Source: Calditrichota bacterium
Lineage (GTDB): Bacteria; Zhuqueibacterota; Zhuqueibacteria; Zhuqueibacterales; Geothermadaptataceae
Length of the DNA: 64,000 nucleotides
Assembly (NCBI GenBank): GCA_008501765.1
Contig: QQUE01000018.1
Span: 1 to 64,000, forward strand
Direction of reading: 5' to 3'
Of the stretch, positions 17,852-26,419 are shown in pieces (position 1 is the first letter of the stretch; each line of letters opens with the position of its first letter). A program made the position numbers and the translations under genes. Below the pieces are notes generated by a model. That model did not search any database, was not told the origin of the DNA, and saw only the letters and a program-made list of their open reading frames with translations.

Positions 17852-19240
17852 GTGAATCATCGGATTCCGCAAATTTATATAGTACTCAGCTCGTTCACCT
17901 GTTCTCTGTTTTTTGGTTGTGCCGCTCAATTTTCGCCTTTGAAAACCAAACCTGCGCAGCTTGGAACACGGTCACAACTCTCGCAGGAATTTGAAAAATT
18001 GCCGGATCCGGCGGAAAAAATTGTGGCTGCGGTCTATAAATTTCGCGATCAAACCGGGCAATATAAGTCGTCATCCAGTGGGGCGAGTTGGTCTACGGCG
18101 GTGACGCAGGGGGCGACATCCATTTTGCTGCGAGCGCTTGGGGAATCAAATTGGTTTTTACCAATTGAGCGTGAGGGGCTTTCAAACTTACTCAATGAGA
18201 GAAAAATTATACGCTCCAGCCGGGCAAATTACGCTGGCGCAAGTGGAGAGAAACTGCCACCGCTTCCACCCCTGCTTTATGCCGGAATTATCATGGAGGG
18301 TGGCATCGTTTCCTACGATAGTAATGTGTTGACTGGTGGCGCCGGTGCGCGGTATTTTGGCCTGGGTGCTTCCGGTGAGTATCAGCAGGACCGCGTAACT
18401 ATTTACCTGCGTGCAATTTCAACACAGAACGGGCGTATTCTAAAAACTGTTTATACGACGAAAACTATCCTTTCGCAGGTCATCGATGTTGGTCTTTACC
18501 GGTTTGTGAAATTTAAAAAATTGTTGGAGGCGGAAACCGGATTTAGTTACAATGAACCCAAAGAAATGTGCGTTACCGAAGCAATCGAAAAAGCAGTTTA
18601 TAGTTTGGTTATTGAAGGAATACTGGATGGATTGTGGACAATAAAAAATCCGCAGGATCGCGAATTACCTGTGTTTTCTGAATACCAGCAGGAAAAACAA
18701 AACAGTAGCAGACAGGATTATTTTGGCGAAACAGTCCGAACACGGCGTGGAAAGTTCGGCCTGGGATTTCAACTTGCTCCTCAAAAATACAGCGGTGATT
18801 ATAGTGATTCAAAAGTTCGGCTTTCCGGTGAGATTAGTTCTCAGATAAGACTCACTTCCGCATTGGCACTTTCTCTAAATCTGGGGCGAGGCTCATTAGC
18901 CGATGAGCGGTATTTTACAACAACTTTTAATTTTGGCGAAATACGTGCTTTGTATTATTTCTACCCCAATTATCGATTTACCCCTTTTATAGTAGCGGGC
19001 ACAGGAATTCTGAAATTTAATTCAGATGATAAGTATGCGCGCACCTTGACTCTTGAAAATGATATTGGCGCCTCGGTTATGGTTGGCCTGGGATTTGAGT
19101 ATTTGATGATGGACCATTTAGGGATAAATATTCTCGTTGATAACCATTATACCACCACAGATGAACTGGATGGTTTGATACGTGGAGATTTGCATGATTA
19201 TTTTTGGGGTTTCCGATTTGCATTGAAGGTTTATCGATAA
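17852..19240 (+). CDS. csgG: Curli secretion channel CsgG with extra C-terminal beta-barrel-like domain
   Basis: About 462 residues from a GTG at 17852 (TGAGG upstream); a TTG 12 bp earlier is in frame but lies in front of that site. Lipoprotein signal ending FFGC, lipidated Cys23. Residues about 40-290 match CsgG, the nonameric outer-membrane lipoprotein channel for curlins: 'KIVAAVYKFRDQTGQYK', 'TSILLRALGESNWFLPIERE', 'GLSNLLNERKIIRS', 'YAGIIMEGGIVSYDSN'. The last about 170 residues are additional: alternating strands such as 'LYYFYPNYRFTPFIVAGTGI' and 'DYFWGFRFALKVYR' look like an eight-stranded outer-membrane barrel. E. coli CsgG is about 277 residues, so this is a fusion or a lineage-specific extended form. 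Confidence 0.9.
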   Translation: MNHRIPQIYIVLSSFTCSLFFGCAAQFSPLKTKPAQLGTRSQLSQEFEKLPDPAEKIVAAVYKFRDQTGQYKSSSSGASWSTAVTQGATSILLRALGESNWFLPIEREGLSNLLNERKIIRSSRANYAGASGEKLPPLPPLLYAGIIMEGGIVSYDSNVLTGGAGARYFGLGASGEYQQDRVTIYLRAISTQNGRILKTVYTTKTILSQVIDVGLYRFVKFKKLLEAETGFSYNEPKEMCVTEAIEKAVYSLVIEGILDGLWTIKNPQDRELPVFSEYQQEKQNSSRQDYFGETVRTRRGKFGLGFQLAPQKYSGDYSDSKVRLSGEISSQIRLTSALALSLNLGRGSLADERYFTTTFNFGEIRALYYFYPNYRFTPFIVAGTGILKFNSDDKYARTLTLENDIGASVMVGLGFEYLMMDHLGINILVDNHYTTTDELDGLIRGDLHDYFWGFRFALKVYR

Positions 19241-19364
19241 AACGCAATCGGAACAGATTTATTGACACCTCCTCATATGTTGGCTAATGAAAATCTGTGG
19301 CTGGATTTTCATGATATCGCGTTTTTAATTTAGCCTGAATTATTCATAAAGCACAGTGGATGTT

Positions 19365-19472
19365 CCTGGCACTTAGTTGATTTTTATAAATTTAACTAAA
19401 CAAAGTAGCTTTTAAGGTCTTTCATAACTTGTGGAAGTGCCAGGCACATTTTTATCAGTTTATGAATAGATC
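19365..19472. repeat. Inverted-repeat structure with dispersed GTGCCAGGCAC repeat, between csgG and the curlin genes
   Basis: CCTGGCACTT (19365-19374) is inverted at 19435-19444 (AAGTGCCAGG), enclosing an imperfect 27-bp palindrome TTAGTT...AACTAA (19373-19399). The right part, 19438-19472, recurs inverted at 56049-56083 with one mismatch in 35 bp. It fills the 344-bp gap between csgG and the first curlin gene and could act as a terminator or processing stem that uncouples secretion genes from subunit genes. Confidence 0.6.
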
Positions 19473-19584
19473 TGATTAGAAGGGATTGAAGTTTACTTTT
19501 ACGGATGAGGTAAATTGGTTTGAATCCAGGAAGTAAAGGCACAGTCAGGGAACAAACCTGGCAATGCTGGACAAGGTCATTTTA

Positions 19585-21039
19585 ATGGAAAAAGTTTTCG
19601 CGATTAGTCTATTAACAAACTTTCTACCTGTCATTTTATTGGCGCAAAATGTGGTAACGTTTGACACCACCGGAAGCGGCAACTCGCAAAATTATATACA
19701 AACCGGACAAAATAATTCTATTCATTTTGGTCAATCGGGAAACCGGGGTAGTGCACACATCTATCAGACTGGCAATTTTAATGATGCAGCAATCAGACAG
19801 ACCGGCGACAGTTGTAATGTGATTATAAGACAGGCGCCGCTGTTCCTGGAATATCAATTTCCAGTGCACTTTGGAGATAGTTTGGTATTGAGAGCAGCGC
19901 ACCTTGATAGCCTTGGAGCGCTGCCATATTCGAGCGATGATAACAGAATTCAAGTAGATCAGTCCGGAAAACTGGATAGCATTTCCATATCGCAATTGGG
20001 AATAAACAATGAGCTTGCCATCAATCAGCCGGGTGATACAGCCATGTCTTTTGTCCACCAATTAGGCGATAGTTCATATATTTCCATTGATCAGTGGGGG
20101 ATTGTAAATATCGCTGAAGCCATACAAATTGGCGATTCCAGCGTCATGTTGATTCGGCAAATCGGGGACTCGCTTTATGCGAAAACTATCCAGTTTGGTG
20201 ACAGCAGTTCTATTTTTATTGTGCAGGATAGTTTGAACAATACAGTTAAAGTCGTGCAGATTGGGGATAGCAGTCGAATTGCAATAAGTCAAATTGGAGA
20301 AGATGATTTTGTGGAAACCTTGCAGTGGGGGGACAGCACCCATATTTCGCTTTTCCAATCAGGATTTGCTGATTCCGCATTTATCGCTCAACGCGGGGAT
20401 AGCAATGAGGTAGTCCTGCGTCAAAGCGGAAACTTTGATTGGGCCAGGTTACTTCAAAGGGGTGAAAACAACCGCTTATATGTGGTTCAGACGGGTGATT
20501 CGAGTAGTTCGTTTATCAATCAGGAAGGGGATTGGCATTTAATCGAAATTATTCAATCCGGAATTCGTGATTATGCGGAAGTTTCTCAATCAAGCTATGG
20601 CAACAGGATTCACATTAATCAATCCGGTTCGTCTGGCCAAATTGTGCAATGGATGCATAATAAATTTCCCGCCAATAATATAATTATCATTTCGCAAAAC
20701 AGCGGCTCTGGTAACGATGCCTGGCTTGAGCAAAAAGGGTGGGCCGATAAAATTTTTGTTGAGCAAAATGGAACCGGGAATGAGGTAGATGTCACACAAC
20801 ACGGCAACAGCAATTTGGCAAATATTGCAGTCGATGGTCGGCACAATCAGTTAGAAATAAAAACTCTTGGCAGTGGTAATTCTATCGGCGTTGAAGCAAG
20901 CGGAGATAATTCCAAAGTATCAATTGCACAAAATCCGGGGGCAGCGAATTCAGTAAACCTGGAAATCAATGGTGATTTTAACAAATCTGTTGTGAAACAA
21001 ATTGGCAACAAAAATAAAGTAAATATTAAACAACAATGA
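19585..21039 (+). CDS. Curlin-repeat protein 1 (GDS-rich; possible nucleator)
   Basis: 484 residues from the ATG at 19585 (AAGGT upstream); an upstream in-frame ATG at 19564 has no site. Signal peptide ends 'ILLAQ'. The mature protein is curlin repeats of about 20-22 residues (xIxQxGxxNxAxxxQxG). Two features are unusual. The turn Gly-Asn-x-Asn is mostly replaced by Gly-Asp-Ser ('QIGDSSVMLIRQIGDSLYAK'), and one repeat is interrupted by a non-repeat insert ('QFPVHFGDSLVLRAAHLDSL'). The final repeats are lysine-rich ('VVKQIGNKNKVNIKQQ'), as in the surface-anchoring last repeat of E. coli CsgB, so a CsgB-like nucleating role is possible. First subunit gene after csgG. Confidence 0.82.
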   Translation: MEKVFAISLLTNFLPVILLAQNVVTFDTTGSGNSQNYIQTGQNNSIHFGQSGNRGSAHIYQTGNFNDAAIRQTGDSCNVIIRQAPLFLEYQFPVHFGDSLVLRAAHLDSLGALPYSSDDNRIQVDQSGKLDSISISQLGINNELAINQPGDTAMSFVHQLGDSSYISIDQWGIVNIAEAIQIGDSSVMLIRQIGDSLYAKTIQFGDSSSIFIVQDSLNNTVKVVQIGDSSRIAISQIGEDDFVETLQWGDSTHISLFQSGFADSAFIAQRGDSNEVVLRQSGNFDWARLLQRGENNRLYVVQTGDSSSSFINQEGDWHLIEIIQSGIRDYAEVSQSSYGNRIHINQSGSSGQIVQWMHNKFPANNIIIISQNSGSGNDAWLEQKGWADKIFVEQNGTGNEVDVTQHGNSNLANIAVDGRHNQLEIKTLGSGNSIGVEASGDNSKVSIAQNPGAANSVNLEINGDFNKSVVKQIGNKNKVNIKQQ

Positions 21040-21358
21040 AATCACGCTGCGTGTTTTCACTACTCAATAATCTTTTAAGTGGAGGCAATTAAACCAAGAA
21101 ACAAGACTGAATAGGGATATTTCAGCACAATCCAATCTATGGATGATTTTAATTACCCGGTTAGGAAAAACAAAATACTTCATCCCGGCAGAATTAATGA
21201 ACATTCTATTTTTGATTTCCTGCCACAAAAAAAACGGCACACCTGGTAGCCATTTACGCGGGAATATAAAAGATCCGAGTCTCTTTCCATTCAAATACGA
21301 ATTCCACTTCCGACAAACCTGTGTGTTAAAACTTTTTATTTTTATGAAGGAGTGTAGC

Positions 21359-22402
21359 ATGAAACACATCATCACTGTTGCTGCATTGTTTTTTATTGCC
21401 ACAGCAATAATGGCACAGAGCAATGACGCAACTGTCAACCAAACGGGGGCAGAACAGACAGCCACGGTTACCCAGACTGGAAATGATAATTTAACGACCG
21501 TCGATCAGGTTGCTGAAGCTTCGAGTTATGGCCCCGGTAAACAAACATCCGAAGTAAAACAGACGGGAAGCACAAATACGGCAAATGTTGATCAACAACA
21601 ATTGGGTGGTGGCGGCAAAACGGAAAATACGGCCTATATTGAACAGGTTGGCAACAGTAATATGGGAACCCAGAGCGAAACAGCTCCGAATTCCAACAGT
21701 GGCCAACATCAGTGGGCAAAACAAGTTGGAGACGACAACACTTCAACACAAACCACCAATGCCGGTTATACCAACAGTTTTAACGCGGATATTGCTGGAA
21801 ATGATAACACGACAACTCAAACGATGGCTGCTAATCACAGCCACGGGAATATCGATATTATCGGTAATTCCAACCTGGCAACACAAACTCTGACGGGTAG
21901 CAACCATGGTTATAATTATGGAATAAATATTACTCAGTTGGGTGATAACAACGAAGCGACCCAATCATTTTCCGGTAGCGGCCTCGGCCATGTTCAGCGT
22001 GGTGACGTTTGGCAAGAAGGCAGTTTAAACTACGCAACGCAATTAAGCAATGGGCCGGACAACATAGCCAATACTTACCAGCTCGGCGATTTGAATGATG
22101 CGTTTTCAAATCTGGATGGTAGCAACAATGCGGCTGATATTGATCAAATTGGCGATGCCAATTTTGCAGATTCCTATCAGACAGGAGATGATAATACGGC
22201 AACAATTTCTTCCACTGGAAATAACAACGGAAATCTTGCTGATCCGGTTATAATTACACAAAACGGAACCACGAATTTAGCCACAATTATGCAAAATGGC
22301 GATTTTAATGCTGCCAATGTTTCTCAAACCGGTGACTCCCATGAGGCAGCCGTTAATCAGACAGGAAACACTAACGCGAGCACGGTTACCCAGAGTGACT
22401 GA
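21359..22402 (+). CDS. Curlin-repeat protein 2
   Basis: 347 residues from the ATG at 21359, which has GAAGGAG upstream and begins the signal peptide MKHIITVAALFFIATAIMAQ; the reading frame is open for 216 bp further upstream without a signal. The mature region starts 'SNDATVNQTGAEQTATVTQT' and carries curlin repeats to the C-terminus ('AAVNQTGNTNASTVTQSD'). The central repeats are irregular, with 'TQT' strands and His/Asn-rich turns ('MAANHSHGNIDIIGNSNLA'). Predicted major-subunit (CsgA-type) amyloid. The 319-bp gap before it may contain its own promoter. Confidence 0.85.
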   Translation: MKHIITVAALFFIATAIMAQSNDATVNQTGAEQTATVTQTGNDNLTTVDQVAEASSYGPGKQTSEVKQTGSTNTANVDQQQLGGGGKTENTAYIEQVGNSNMGTQSETAPNSNSGQHQWAKQVGDDNTSTQTTNAGYTNSFNADIAGNDNTTTQTMAANHSHGNIDIIGNSNLATQTLTGSNHGYNYGINITQLGDNNEATQSFSGSGLGHVQRGDVWQEGSLNYATQLSNGPDNIANTYQLGDLNDAFSNLDGSNNAADIDQIGDANFADSYQTGDDNTATISSTGNNNGNLADPVIITQNGTTNLATIMQNGDFNAANVSQTGDSHEAAVNQTGNTNASTVTQSD

Positions 22403-22570
22403 TCAACGTTCCAGTTGTGGTTTTAATGGAAACGAGGCGTTGTATGCGTAAAAAATCATCCTATTATAAATTGGTTTTCCATTTCAGCGCCTGTCATGCT
22501 AAATAAAATAATTCGTGCTAGGTGGATTTGGTAAAATAAGCAAATTCACCGGTGTAAATCGGGGTAAATT

Positions 22571-24139
22571 ATGAAGCGGTCTCTAAAAATATTTGTTGTG
22601 TTTTTGCTGGCGGCAGGATTGGTCTCAGCTCAGAATAATTCCACAACAAATCAATCCGGCGCAGGCAACCAGGCAACAATTACTCAAACGGGCAGCAATA
22701 GTTCAACTGATGTGCAGTCCAGTTCCACTGTCGGGAATAATGTGATCGTCAGCCAAACGGGCTCTAATTCTTCTGATAACACACAAACCGGTAATGAAAA
22801 CTCGGCCTCTGTTTTACAGAACGGTGCAAGCAACGTATCTACGGTATCGCAAATTGGCGATTTAAACATAGCTGAAATTATTCAGAATAAAACTGCCATT
22901 GGCAACGGTGGCGTCGTTACACTATCCGGGAATGAAAATGATATCGATATCGAGCAGACCAATAATTCTCAGTTCAATTCAGCTATAATCTCCGCAACGG
23001 GATATCAAAACCGTGCGTCTGTGGAACAGAATAAAAATGCTGATAGCAATACCGCCGAAATTAATCAAAATGGTACTGCAAATCGAGCATACGTGGATCA
23101 GGAAGATAGTGCCGATAATAACACGGTTTCAGTAAAGCAGGATGGTGAAAGAAACCGGGTTTACAGTTACCAGGAAGGAGCCAGTAACCACAACACTGGC
23201 ACGTTAATTCAGGATGGATTGACAAACAGTGTTTATCTTTATCAGGAAGATGGTTCTGCAGATAACCTGGCGACAATTTCACAAACCGGCGATAATAGCG
23301 CCTACATCTATCAGGAAGATGATTCACAAAATAATACCGCCACGATAATACAGGAAGATATTGGCAATAGCGTTTATGTTTATCAGGAAAACACCGCGGT
23401 AGATAATGGGGCTGCTGTAACACAAATTGGTGACAATAGCGCTTATCTCTACCAGCAAGATAATTCTCTCTCCAACTCTGCTACAATTCTCCAGACCGGC
23501 GACGACAACCGAGCCTATCTTTATCAAAAGGACACAGCTATCGACAATACAATGACAGTGATCCAAAATGGAGATGATAACCGGATTGACAGTTATCAGC
23601 AAGAGAATACTGCGGATAATAGTGCTGAATTTGATCAAACAGGTGATGACAATTATGCCTTGTCATATCAAACAGGAAACTTGAATGCTGTCACCATTGA
23701 CCAGCATGGTGCTGACAATGTTGTTGGGCAGTTAAGTGGTGTCGCTCATCCAGGTGCGAACCAAATTGGTAACAATAACACTGTTGTCATTGAGCAAATT
23801 GGCACTGACAATGTTTTACGTCAATCCGTTCAGCAAGGAAATAACAACGATTTGCAATTTTCCCAGGATGGCGTTGCAAATACGGCTGAAATAATACTTA
23901 CCGGAAATTTCAACAACGGTTCTGTCTCCGTAGTTGGCGCAGAAAACGAAGTGGATGTTGATGTTGCCGGGAACGAAAACGTGTTTGACCTGACTCAAAA
24001 TGGCAATTTTAATTCCCTGAATTTATTGACGACGGGGAATTTAAACCGGATTACCATTTCACAATCGGGAAACGCACATTCAGCGAATGTTACGCAAGAT
24101 GGAAATAGCAATATTTGTGCGGTTACGCAGGGAAATTAA
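22571..24139 (+). CDS. Curlin-repeat protein 3 (largest, with tyrosine ladder)
   Basis: 522 residues, over three times the length of E. coli CsgA. Signal peptide MKRSLKIFVVFLLAAGLVSA. Curlin repeats occupy nearly the whole mature chain. From about residue 171 to 367 they alternate in a 23-24-residue unit with a Tyr-x-Tyr-Gln strand ('NSAYIYQEDDSQNNTATI', 'NSVYVYQENTAVDNG', 'NRAYLYQKDTAIDN'), giving a ladder of aromatic residues that the neighbouring subunits lack. One cysteine is near the C-terminus ('SNICAVTQGN'). The ATG follows 'GGGGTAAATT'. Likely a structural amyloid subunit; the ladder suggests a special surface or cross-linking role (inference). Confidence 0.85.
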   Translation: MKRSLKIFVVFLLAAGLVSAQNNSTTNQSGAGNQATITQTGSNSSTDVQSSSTVGNNVIVSQTGSNSSDNTQTGNENSASVLQNGASNVSTVSQIGDLNIAEIIQNKTAIGNGGVVTLSGNENDIDIEQTNNSQFNSAIISATGYQNRASVEQNKNADSNTAEINQNGTANRAYVDQEDSADNNTVSVKQDGERNRVYSYQEGASNHNTGTLIQDGLTNSVYLYQEDGSADNLATISQTGDNSAYIYQEDDSQNNTATIIQEDIGNSVYVYQENTAVDNGAAVTQIGDNSAYLYQQDNSLSNSATILQTGDDNRAYLYQKDTAIDNTMTVIQNGDDNRIDSYQQENTADNSAEFDQTGDDNYALSYQTGNLNAVTIDQHGADNVVGQLSGVAHPGANQIGNNNTVVIEQIGTDNVLRQSVQQGNNNDLQFSQDGVANTAEIILTGNFNNGSVSVVGAENEVDVDVAGNENVFDLTQNGNFNSLNLLTTGNLNRITISQSGNAHSANVTQDGNSNICAVTQGN

Positions 24140-24196
24140 TGACTTAACTAACTTCAATCGAATATTTAATTGAATCATTCAACAATGGAGTATTTC

Positions 24197-25246
24197 ATGA
24201 AAAAATCTATCTTTTTATTTATTGTCCTCATTCTTACAGCAGGATTGGTATTCGCCCAAAGTAATGATGGAACCGTAACTCAAAATGGGAATGATAACGA
24301 TGGCGATGTGACACAAACGGGAAATTTGAATACGGCAGTTGCAGACCAAATTAATGGGGATCGGAACTCCGCAGATGTCGATCAGAATGGCGCCAGCAAT
24401 GAAGCCTATTTAACACAGGGCATGACTGTCGGATATTATTCGAGTTATGGCACGACCACTACGGATATGATATCTGACGATAATAGTGCGACTATCAATC
24501 AGGTCGGTGATGCTAATACGGTTGACTTCCTGCAAGTTGGCGAGGCAAATGTGGGTTCAATTTCCCAGGCAGGAAATGGCAATACAAGTTATGCTTATAC
24601 TGGCTGGGCTGGCGATTGGTGGGGATTCGGTGGTGTTGTCGCCTCACTTTACAGTGACAACAGTACGGTAAATATTTCTCAAACAGGAAATGACCACTAC
24701 GCAGCCGTCTGGCAATATGGCGGCAACCTTAACGATGTCACGATAACGCAAACTTTAAACGATAATTATTCCTCAATTGCGCAGGGATTTATATATGATG
24801 ATCTCAATTATGATTTTACGAATCCTATTTATAATGTTGAAAATAATGATGCATCTGTAGCGCAATATGGAGTAGATAACTCACTTCGTTTATTCCAATT
24901 GGGTGATGATAACTCTTTTGACCTGATACAGAATGGGGATATAAATACGGTTGGCGGCAGAGGCCTGTCGGGACTTGAAGCCAAACGGAACGGTTATTTC
25001 ACACAAGATGGGAATCGCAATTTATTTACCGGCGTGCAAAATGACGGTGCAACATTGGACCATGCCAGTTACCAGAATGGCGATGATAATATTATCGATC
25101 TGACACAAGGTGAGGACGATCTGGGTTTAATCCAGCAAGACGGTGATAATAACTCCGCGTTGTTGTTGCAAACAGGGACCGGGCATTCCGGTACCATCGT
25201 TCAAACCGGCAATATGAATGATGCTGTAGTCACACAACAAGATTAA
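24197..25246 (+). CDS. Curlin-repeat protein 4
   Basis: 349 residues from the ATG at 24197 (ATGGAG upstream), starting the signal peptide MKKSIFLFIVLILTAGLVFA. Curlin repeats 'SNDGTVTQNGNDNDGDVTQT' onward, ending 'GHSGTIVQTGNMNDAVVTQQ'. Two non-repeat inserts break the array: an aromatic Gly/Trp/Tyr-rich stretch ('YTGWAGDWWGFGG') and a longer linker near 'IYDDLNYDFTNPIYN'. Such inserts may be loops displayed on the fibre edge. Only 57 bp after protein 3, so likely co-transcribed. Confidence 0.85.
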   Translation: MKKSIFLFIVLILTAGLVFAQSNDGTVTQNGNDNDGDVTQTGNLNTAVADQINGDRNSADVDQNGASNEAYLTQGMTVGYYSSYGTTTTDMISDDNSATINQVGDANTVDFLQVGEANVGSISQAGNGNTSYAYTGWAGDWWGFGGVVASLYSDNSTVNISQTGNDHYAAVWQYGGNLNDVTITQTLNDNYSSIAQGFIYDDLNYDFTNPIYNVENNDASVAQYGVDNSLRLFQLGDDNSFDLIQNGDINTVGGRGLSGLEAKRNGYFTQDGNRNLFTGVQNDGATLDHASYQNGDDNIIDLTQGEDDLGLIQQDGDNNSALLLQTGTGHSGTIVQTGNMNDAVVTQQD

Positions 25247-25346
25247 GCTTGGCGAGGTTCCTTCGAATAATCTTTTAAATATGTAAATCAAACCAGGCAG
25301 GGCTTAAATGGCCATGAATTTTTATTTCAAACAAAAGGAATTTAAA

Positions 25347-26348
25347 ATGAAAAATCTATTCTTTGTATTTATCGCGATTCTGCTTTGCGCAGGATTAACT
25401 TTTGCTCAAACAAACAACGCCACTGTAAATCAGACAGGCGATGAAAATGATGGTGATGTGACTCAAACAGGCGCAACGAATACGGCTACCGTAGATCAGT
25501 ATGGGAAAAACCTTGCGGAAGTTGATCAAACCGGTACCAGCAATAACGCTGATGTAGATCAGGGAACGGCAGCGGTACCCCGCAGCAACAATCATCCGCC
25601 GGCCTACGTTGGTGACCACGAATGGGGCGCCTGGATTGAACAAGTCGGCAATACCAATACGGCTGTTATCGATCAACAAGGCAATAGCGGCAGTGCTGAT
25701 ATTTACCAGCTTGGAAATTTAAATGAGGGCTATCAGGAAATTAACACATTCGCGAGTGGGGCGACATCAACTACGCGCAAAGGTTTGGATATTGACCAAA
25801 TTGGAGATGAAAACTGGGCAAACCAAAAAACAGTTGCCAGTTTCGGATCATTCGGTATTAAAAAAATGTATGTCGATCAAATTGGTGACAATAACCTGGC
25901 TGACCAATATAGCAAAGGTGGTATGCAATCGACTATGGAAATCCGGCAGGAAGGAAATGGCAATGACTATACTGTTGACGTAAGTGCAACGGGTAAACCT
26001 TCTCCACTGGCGATGTCCTTCGTCGATAAACCGGCCGGCGATTTTACACAATACCAAAACGGCCGATTCAGCACAGCAAGTATTGATATCCTTGGTGACG
26101 ATAATCATACCGCGCAATATCAGGAATATACGGTTTGGTCAACCTCTGGCGCAAACTACGCTGAAATTGATATTTTAGGCGATTTCAATAATGCTGCCCA
26201 GGGCCAAATTGGCGAAAATAATACAGCGACGATCGATATGGTTGGTGATGCGAATGTGGGAGCCATTTCTCAGACGGGCAGCAGTCATATTGGCGATATC
26301 ACGCAAACAGGAAATAATAATACATCTTCCGTAATTCAGAGTGATTAA
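25347..26348 (+). CDS. Curlin-repeat protein 5 (paralogue of protein 6)
   Basis: 333 residues from the ATG at 25347 (AAAAGGAA upstream). Signal peptide MKNLFFVFIAILLCAGLTFA. Opens 'NATVNQTGDENDGDVTQTGA' with 'TVDQYGKNLAEVDQTGTSNN', nearly identical to the next gene, and the two keep the same order of inserts ('GAWIEQVGNTNTAVI', 'FGSFGIKKMYVDQIGDNN', 'FTQYQNGRFSTASIDILGDD'). Ends 'GDITQTGNNNTSSVIQSD'. A tandem duplicate pair. Amyloid subunit by family. Confidence 0.87.
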   Translation: MKNLFFVFIAILLCAGLTFAQTNNATVNQTGDENDGDVTQTGATNTATVDQYGKNLAEVDQTGTSNNADVDQGTAAVPRSNNHPPAYVGDHEWGAWIEQVGNTNTAVIDQQGNSGSADIYQLGNLNEGYQEINTFASGATSTTRKGLDIDQIGDENWANQKTVASFGSFGIKKMYVDQIGDNNLADQYSKGGMQSTMEIRQEGNGNDYTVDVSATGKPSPLAMSFVDKPAGDFTQYQNGRFSTASIDILGDDNHTAQYQEYTVWSTSGANYAEIDILGDFNNAAQGQIGENNTATIDMVGDANVGAISQTGSSHIGDITQTGNNNTSSVIQSD

Positions 26349-26419
26349 TTATTATTTTTGCAGGAAAATCCATTCAGGATGCAGCAACTTGACTTTATTA
26401 AACTCAATAGGAGTAAATT

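Noticed and set aside
22571-24139. Regular repeat in the curlin genes as a possible CRISPR or tandem DNA repeat
   Set aside because: The period is seen in the protein and not as conserved DNA units; codons vary between units and there are no spacers of constant length. It is amyloid repeats.
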